DNA of 64,000 nucleotides from positions 186,001 through 250,000 of the forward strand of contig NZ_MZXW01000022.1 in assembly GCF_004123905.1 (NCBI RefSeq), written 5' to 3'. The DNA comes from Bradyrhizobium betae. GTDB taxonomy: Bacteria > Pseudomonadota > Alphaproteobacteria > Rhizobiales > Xanthobacteraceae. Of the stretch, positions 59,138-64,000 are shown in pieces. The translations under genes were made by a program, and so were the position numbers. The notes beneath the pieces are model-generated. The model saw only the letters and a list, made by a program, of their open reading frames with translations. It was not told where the DNA came from and ran no database searches. Position 1 is the stretch's first letter, and every line of letters starts with the position of its first letter.

Positions 59138-60154
59138 TCAGCTCGCCGCCGCCGCAATGTCGGTGGGCTCGACACTGTCGACCGGCAGCGAAAACTGCTC
59201 GACGCGCTGGTATCGCTTCTTGTTGAGCAGCAGCCGCGTCACATCGGGCCGCGAATAGTGCCCGGCGGGATCGGCGGCGTTCTTGGCGATACCGATGGCG
59301 CCGAGATCGATCTCGGCAATCAGGAGGCCCTCCTGATCCGGCGCGAGCTTGTCGCCGATCTGGCTGCCATCGGGCCCGTAGATCGCGGCAAAGCCGCCGC
59401 CGACGTGCAGTAACGCGTTCTTGTCCGGCCGGTCGCAGAGCTCGTCGATCATGGCCTGCGAGACTGTCGCGCACGGCGCGAGCACGAAGCAGGAGCCCTC
59501 CACGGCATAAACGCGCGAGGCGGCATTGTTGACCTCGGCGCCGAGCGCCGGTGCAAAGGGATCGTAGAGCGAGAAGCTCGGCCAGGCCGCGACATGCACC
59601 TGCTCGTTCTGGGCGTACATCGCATATTTCGACAGCGGCTGAAGATGCTCCCAGCAGCACAGCGCGCCGATACGGCCGATGTCGGCCCTCGCATGCACGG
59701 CAAGATCGCTGCCGTCGCCCTCGCCATAGACCGTGCGCTCGGCATGGGTCGGCCGCAGCTTGCGGCGCTTTGCGATGGTCTCACCGTCGGGGTCGATCAA
59801 CCATTGCGCCAGATACAGGCTGCCGCCGTCGCGTTCGGAGAGGCCGATCACGGCCGTCAGTTTTGCCTTGCGCACGGCGTCGCGCAAACGCTCGGCCTGC
59901 GGGCTGTCATAGGACAGCGAATTGTCGAAATAGCGCTGCACAAAACCGCGGCCAATCGCCCAGGCCGGCGAGTCCATCCAGATGTGCCAGGGATAGCCGG
60001 GGATGAAGGCCTCGGGAAAGGCGATCAGCTTGGCCCCCTTTTCGGCGGCCTCTTTGATCAGCGCGATCGACTTGTCGATCGAGGCGTCGAGATCGAGCCA
60101 GGCGGGCGCCGCCTGCACCACCGCCACCTTGTACTTTGGATGTTCGATGCCCAT
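59138..60154 (-). CDS. Nitrilase
   Basis: A 338-residue carbon-nitrogen hydrolase converting nitriles to carboxylic acid and ammonia. The catalytic triad is Glu48 (LIAFPEAFIPGYP), Lys132 (KRRKLRPTHAE) and Cys167 (IGALCCWEHLQPL). The motifs are those of true nitrilases rather than amidases. I chose ATG 60154 (MGIEHPKYKV) because GGAGGCGGCA lies in front of it. It is first in a nitrilase-aldoxime dehydratase operon and divergent from an AraC regulator. Confidence 0.94.
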   Translation of the reverse strand: MGIEHPKYKVAVVQAAPAWLDLDASIDKSIALIKEAAEKGAKLIAFPEAFIPGYPWHIWMDSPAWAIGRGFVQRYFDNSLSYDSPQAERLRDAVRKAKLTAVIGLSERDGGSLYLAQWLIDPDGETIAKRRKLRPTHAERTVYGEGDGSDLAVHARADIGRIGALCCWEHLQPLSKYAMYAQNEQVHVAAWPSFSLYDPFAPALGAEVNNAASRVYAVEGSCFVLAPCATVSQAMIDELCDRPDKNALLHVGGGFAAIYGPDGSQIGDKLAPDQEGLLIAEIDLGAIGIAKNAADPAGHYSRPDVTRLLLNKKRYQRVEQFSLPVDSVEPTDIAAAAS

Positions 60155-60341
60155 TGCCGCCTCCATTGCCGGTTGATCGCAGACCACGTCCGATGCAGTC
60201 TATTGAGCCAAGCCGGGCGGCCGGGCGCTCGACCACGGCGGAACAAAAACTCGACTGGACAGGATCGCCGAACGGGTACGGAATTTGCCTGCGGCCGGGC
60301 TGGATCTGCGATTTTGCGGGATGTGACAGGGAGGCTTGCCG

Positions 60342-61298
60342 ATGCCAATCCAGTTCACCACGGACGACAGCCCCGGCTACCGGCGGCTCGCTCTCTGGCA
60401 GGACATCGTCTGCGATGTTTTTGTCGGGCTCGACTGCAAGTCCGACCTCGGCAGCGCCTTTCACGGCTCGGTCACGCAAGTCCCGCTCGGCAAAGCGGTG
60501 TGCTCCGACGTCTGCTCCGACCGCCAGCACGTGTTCCGCACGCCCTCGCGCATCGCACGCTCGGACCAGGATTATGTTCTGGTCGCGCTCGGCAATCGCG
60601 GCGACGGCGGCGTGGTGCAGGACGGCCGAGAGACCGTGATCCATCCCGGCGAGTTCGCGCTCTATGACACCACGCGTCCCTATGAGCTGAAGTTCAACGA
60701 CAGTTTTACGCAGACCATCTTCAAGGTGCCGCGCGAGATGTTGCAGCGGCGGCTCGGCGCCACCGAGGCGCTCACCGCAATCTCATTCGGCGCTGACATG
60801 CCACTCGAACGGATCGCTTACGATTTCATCTTCAGGCTCTGCCACAGCGCGGACCGGCTTGCTCCGGACCATGCCGCGGCGTTGTCGGAACAGGCCGTCG
60901 ATCTGCTGGCGATGGCGCTGAGCGAGCGGCTCGGCAAGACATCGCTGCCATCCTCAACCCACCGCTCCGCCCTGCTCTACCGGCTGAAGGCCCACATCCG
61001 CGCGCACCTTGCCGATCCCGACCTGTCGCTGGCGGAGAGCGCAGCCGCGCTCGGCATCTCGCCGCGCTATGTCAACGATCTCCTCGCCGACGAGGACATT
61101 TCGTTCCAGCGCTACGTCCTTGCCGAACGTCTCGCCCAATGCCGGCGCGACCTCGCCTCGCCCATGCTCGCTCACCGCCACATCAGCGAGATCGCGTTCG
61201 CCTGGGGCTTTAACGACCTCTCGCATTTCGGCCGCGTCTTCCGCGAGCACTTTGGGATGTCGCCGCGGGATTTCAGGCAGAGCCAGCTGCGGCACTGA
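60342..61298 (+). CDS. AraC-family regulator of the aldoxime/nitrile genes
   Basis: A 318-residue regulator with an N-terminal AraC_binding_2-type domain (GYRRLALWQDIVCDVFVGLD, ALYDTTRPYELKFNDSFTQT) and a C-terminal double helix-turn-helix (DPDLSLAESAAALGISPRYV; HISEIAFAWGFNDLSHFGRV with FREHFGMSPRDFR). GGGAGG is seven bases before ATG 60342. It is divergent from the nitrilase operon with a 187-base gap, matching other aldoxime-dehydratase clusters in which an AraC protein activates the genes. Confidence 0.93.
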   Translation: MPIQFTTDDSPGYRRLALWQDIVCDVFVGLDCKSDLGSAFHGSVTQVPLGKAVCSDVCSDRQHVFRTPSRIARSDQDYVLVALGNRGDGGVVQDGRETVIHPGEFALYDTTRPYELKFNDSFTQTIFKVPREMLQRRLGATEALTAISFGADMPLERIAYDFIFRLCHSADRLAPDHAAALSEQAVDLLAMALSERLGKTSLPSSTHRSALLYRLKAHIRAHLADPDLSLAESAAALGISPRYVNDLLADEDISFQRYVLAERLAQCRRDLASPMLAHRHISEIAFAWGFNDLSHFGRVFREHFGMSPRDFRQSQLRH

Positions 61299-61390
61299 GC
61301 AGCCATCTTCCCGAGCCTTCGTTTGGGACGAAGGCAAAGCTCGCCAATTCCAGATTGTCTTGTCGGAAGCCGTGCATCAGGCTGGCACGC

Positions 61391-61624
61391 ATGAGGACTC
61401 ACGCGACGACAAGCGGACTGGAGCTGTTGCTGGGCGTGATCGCGACCCGGCTCGCGGTGCTGGTCGTGGTGGGCTGGAGCCTCACACTCCTGCCGCAGAA
61501 GGCGCGCAACAGCGAACTTGCCTGCGTTCCCGCTGCCGCAGAACGGATCGAAACGCGAACGACGCCGAAGAGCAGCCTGCATGCCGGCGATCCCGCGTTC
61601 GACGACATGCTCCGGCACGATTAG
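61391..61624 (+). CDS. Small single-span membrane protein (candidate)
   Basis: A 77-residue product from ATG 61391: MRTHATTSGLELLLGVIATR, then a hydrophobic helix LAVLVVVGWSLTLLP at about 21-35 and a polar tail with one Cys (ELACVPAAAERIETRTTPKS). The topology is convincing, but the length and lack of a strong ribosome binding site leave doubt. Its stop overlaps the convergent binding-protein stop. Function unknown. Confidence 0.5.
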   Translation: MRTHATTSGLELLLGVIATRLAVLVVVGWSLTLLPQKARNSELACVPAAAERIETRTTPKSSLHAGDPAFDDMLRHD

Positions 61625-62523
61625 GGGACGAGCGCATCGCTGGGAGACTTGACGCGCGCCTTCATCGCTTCGCTCATCGGAAGCCGGAGGTTCTGTCCTC
61701 TCGGCGGAATCGGCGATTCGAACCATCTGGCGTAGAGGCGATCGAACGCGCCGGACGCCATCGTCTCCCTGATCGCGGTATCGACGAGAGTCTTGAATTC
61801 CGGATCCTCGCTGCGGGTCATCAGGCCGTAATAGGACGGCGCATAGGTCGTCGCCAGCATCCGGAAAGCCTTGGGATCGGCCGCATTCGCGACGAGCCCG
61901 GCGACCAAAATATCGTCCTCGAACCACGCCGCGGCGCGGCCTGTTCCAAGCATGAGAAGCGACTCGGCGTGGTCCTTGGCTTGAACAATCGTCACATTCA
62001 GTTTCTGATCGTCGAGAAACTTCCTGGCGACACTGAAGTTCAGCGAGCCCTGCGTGATGACGACGGTCTGCCCGTCCAAGCCTTTCGGCTCCATCACCTG
62101 CGAGGAGGTAGGCACCAGCCAGCGCGGCGATGCGACAGAGGTTGCGACGGAGAACGCAACCTGCTTCTGCCGTTCGGCGGTGTTGGTCGTGCTGCCACAC
62201 TCGACGTCGATGGTGCCGTTCTGAAGCAGCGGAATACGATTGGACGCATTCACCGGCACGTAGTCAATTTGCAGCGCAGACCGATTCAACACGGCCCTGA
62301 TCTTGTCGGCCACTGCGGAGCAGAGATCGAGCGAGAGCCCGGTCGGCTTCTGGTCGGCCCCGAGATAGGCGAACGGAATCGAGGCCTCACGGTAGCCAAA
62401 CGTGACCTTTCCGACCTCCTTGATTTTTTCGAGGGTCTGGCTGGCCGCGTGTGCTGCTGGAATATCTAGCAGCACAAGCGAGAGAGCGGCAATGGCAAGC
62501 GTCGGCGCGTGTTTGCAGATCAT
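61621..62523 (-). CDS. Amino-acid ABC transporter substrate-binding protein (GltI type)
   Basis: A 300-residue periplasmic protein with a signal peptide (MICKHAPTLAIAALSLVLLD...AAHA). The SBP_bac_3 domain has GKVTFGYREASIPFAYLGAD, PTGLSLDLCSAVADKIRAVL, IPLLQNGTIDVECGSTTNTA and TYAPSYYGLMTRSEDPEFKT, as in glutamate/aspartate binding proteins. No permease or ATPase genes are present here. It lies 20 bases downstream of a dialkylglycine-decarboxylase-like gene on the same strand, so it may bind that enzyme's substrate. Confidence 0.9.
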   Translation of the reverse strand: MICKHAPTLAIAALSLVLLDIPAAHAASQTLEKIKEVGKVTFGYREASIPFAYLGADQKPTGLSLDLCSAVADKIRAVLNRSALQIDYVPVNASNRIPLLQNGTIDVECGSTTNTAERQKQVAFSVATSVASPRWLVPTSSQVMEPKGLDGQTVVITQGSLNFSVARKFLDDQKLNVTIVQAKDHAESLLMLGTGRAAAWFEDDILVAGLVANAADPKAFRMLATTYAPSYYGLMTRSEDPEFKTLVDTAIRETMASGAFDRLYARWFESPIPPRGQNLRLPMSEAMKARVKSPSDALVP

Positions 62524-62543
62524 GTCAGCCTCCGGACTGTTGC

Positions 62544-63866
62544 TTAAGCGGCGGGACTTCGCGACAGCTCGTCGAGGCTTTCCCTCAAGGACCGATCCAG
62601 GATCTCGACAGCGCGGTCGATCTCCTCGGTCGAGACGGTCAGGGGCGGTGCGATGCGCCACACCGATCCGCGTTCGGGGCGGCGGCGGATGTTCATGCTC
62701 AGCCCATACTCGAAGCACTTCTTCGTCGTCAGCGCGCCGAGCTGATGGGCCGCGCGCCGGCTGTTGCGATCGGTGACCAGCTCGACACCGAGCAGAAGCC
62801 CCATGCCCCTGATGTCGCCAATCTGCTCGTATTTCTGCTGAAGGCCCTCGAACCGGCCGCGCAGATAGGCGCCCATGACATTGGCGCGTTCGACGAGCCT
62901 TTCCGCGGCGATCACGCGCAACACCGCGAGCCCGACCTCGGCCAGGAGAGGATCGGAGACGTGGCTGGTGTAGTAGGTGAAATGATCTTCGTGGAGCTTG
63001 CTCTCGATCGCCTCCGTGGTCGACACGGCCGCAAGCGGAAGCCCCCCGCCGAGCGTCTTCGACATGGTCATGATATCGGGCACGACGCCGAAATATTCAG
63101 CCCCGGTCTTCTTGCCGATGCGTCCAAACGCGGTCTGGGCCTCGTCGAAGATCAGCAGCATGCCCCGCGCGTCGGCGGCTTTGCGCAACGCCTCCATGAA
63201 GGCTTTCGGCGGCACCAGCACGCCGCCGGCGCTGATCACGGGCTCGGCGATGATCGCCGCGCCCCGCCCGCTCGACTGCATGTCGAACATTTTCAACGCC
63301 AGCTCGAGATTGGCGAGCGCGGACGCTTCCTCGCTCCCCCTGTCGATATAGGGCCGGTACGCGTTGGGCTCCGGGATCACGAATACGCCGGGCGGCGGCA
63401 CGCCATAGCCCTTGCGGTCGCTCGCCATCGAGACCGAGGCCGCACCGCCGGTGATGCCGTGCCAGGAGCCGCCGAGGACGAGCACCTCGTAACCGCCGGT
63501 GTACATCTTGGCCATCCGGAGCGCGACTTCAGTCGCCTCCGAACCGGTATTGATGAAGATCGAGCGCTTGAGGTCGCCGGGCAGCCAGTCCTTGGCCAGC
63601 ACCTGGGCAAGCTCGGCCACGACTTCGGGGATCATTCCGCTGAACAGATGGAACGCCTTCTTGCCGGCCCGCTCCACCGCTGCGACGATCGCTGGATGAT
63701 TGTGGCCGATCGTCGCGCACATTTGGCCGGAGGTGAAATCGAGATAGTCGCGCCCGTCGCTGTCGGTGACGGTCGTCCCCTTCGCCGAGGTGAAGAGGTT
63801 CGGGAACACGTCTCCGCCGTACCGGACCAGGAATTCGTCGGCGGCCTGTTTCAGCGATGAAGTCAT
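62544..63866 (-). CDS. Class-III PLP enzyme, 2,2-dialkylglycine decarboxylase-like
   Basis: A 440-residue fold-type I PLP enzyme. Lys270 (MTMSKTLGGGLPLAA) should bind PLP, with Asp241 in FDEAQTAFGRIG. Positions that set dialkylglycine decarboxylase apart from ordinary aminotransferases are kept: LDFTSGQM (Gln48), GGSWHGITG (Trp135), FTYYTSHVSDPLLAEVGL and YGLSMNI. Such enzymes decarboxylate and transaminate 2-aminoisobutyrate or isovaline to ketones. ATG 63866 (MTSSLKQAADEF) follows GAGGAGACCCC. A plain aminotransferase remains possible. Confidence 0.85.
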   Translation of the reverse strand: MTSSLKQAADEFLVRYGGDVFPNLFTSAKGTTVTDSDGRDYLDFTSGQMCATIGHNHPAIVAAVERAGKKAFHLFSGMIPEVVAELAQVLAKDWLPGDLKRSIFINTGSEATEVALRMAKMYTGGYEVLVLGGSWHGITGGAASVSMASDRKGYGVPPPGVFVIPEPNAYRPYIDRGSEEASALANLELALKMFDMQSSGRGAAIIAEPVISAGGVLVPPKAFMEALRKAADARGMLLIFDEAQTAFGRIGKKTGAEYFGVVPDIMTMSKTLGGGLPLAAVSTTEAIESKLHEDHFTYYTSHVSDPLLAEVGLAVLRVIAAERLVERANVMGAYLRGRFEGLQQKYEQIGDIRGMGLLLGVELVTDRNSRRAAHQLGALTTKKCFEYGLSMNIRRRPERGSVWRIAPPLTVSTEEIDRAVEILDRSLRESLDELSRSPAA

Positions 63867-63938
63867 GGGGTCTCCTCGGGCAAGCGGCGTCAGCCGCACA
63901 GGCGCGGCACGGCGATGCGAGTCCGCTCGCCGCTCTCC

Positions 63939-63962
63939 GGTTCGGGTTCGGGTTCGGGTTCG
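63939..63962. repeat. Hexamer tandem repeat (GGTTCG)x4
   Basis: Four perfect copies of GGTTCG followed by GGTTTT lie upstream of the decarboxylase gene. If translated on the minus strand it would give an Arg-Thr repeat, but no gene could be assigned to this edge of the window. Confidence 0.9.
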
Positions 63963-64000
63963 GGTTTTGGGCACGAAGCTGTTGCGTCGAGGCGTTCGCG

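Overview
The window is GC-rich chromosomal DNA of an alphaproteobacterium, most likely Bradyrhizobium or a close relative in the Nitrobacteraceae. The grounds are the gatCAB layout with small partner ORFs, the DivK/PleD pair, EipB, a DUF3572-dinB pair, the start of a Bradyrhizobium-type porin, and many copies of palindromic intergenic repeats. The assignment rests on recognising families and gene order, because no database search was possible.

Layout. 1-3 kb: start of a porin gene, an inverted fragment of a tRNA-Ser 3' end, an intact tRNA-Ser(GCU), a decayed gene, a Sel1-like protein and a 32-residue lysine-rich peptide. 3-7 kb: the Glu/Asp-tRNA amidotransferase operon gatC-orf-gatA-orf-gatB, with two small uncharacterised proteins inside it. 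7-10 kb: two paralogous nitronate monooxygenases and a divergent LysR regulator. 10-14.6 kb: cyclase-family hydrolase, ruvX, AEC transporter, CPBP protease and a VanX-like dipeptidase. 14.7-21.5 kb: pyrB, a dihydroorotase-like gene without metal ligands, plsY, a patatin, an amidase and dprA. 21.5-24.5 kb: two HxlR regulators, each beside a divergent oxidoreductase (azoR, SDR). 24.5-25.7 kb: a DUF4145 gene between two compound repeats. 25.7-34.9 kb: topA, rnr, DUF983, a Nudix hydrolase, a flavin monooxygenase and rpmG.

34.9-42.5 kb is the most accessory-looking part. A second, diverged copy of the rpmG 3' end and its terminator lies 3.3 kb downstream of rpmG, enclosing a TPR/glycosyltransferase-like gene and a secreted Cys-containing protein. 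Beyond it are an acyltransferase, a quinone oxidoreductase, small ORFs, gene fragments and a broken IS5-type transposase. 42.5-57 kb: an MFS exporter with a TetR regulator and a perfect operator palindrome, then pleD-divK, DUF3572-dinB-ACT, two RidA proteins around eipB, GDPD, a GNAT protein, HIT, trmO, azlCD, a lytic transglycosylase with a SPOR domain and an orphan TRAP binding protein. 57-64 kb: catabolic genes, namely a HAD phosphatase, aldoxime dehydratase and nitrilase with a divergent AraC regulator, and an amino-acid binding protein next to a 2,2-dialkylglycine-decarboxylase-like enzyme.

No CRISPR array, prophage or complete mobile element is visible. The best leads for new biology are the rpmG-3'-end duplication, the small proteins coupled to GatCAB, the two thiol-HxlR switches with distinct inverted-repeat operators, the DUF4145 cassette and the dialkylglycine decarboxylase/binding-protein pair.
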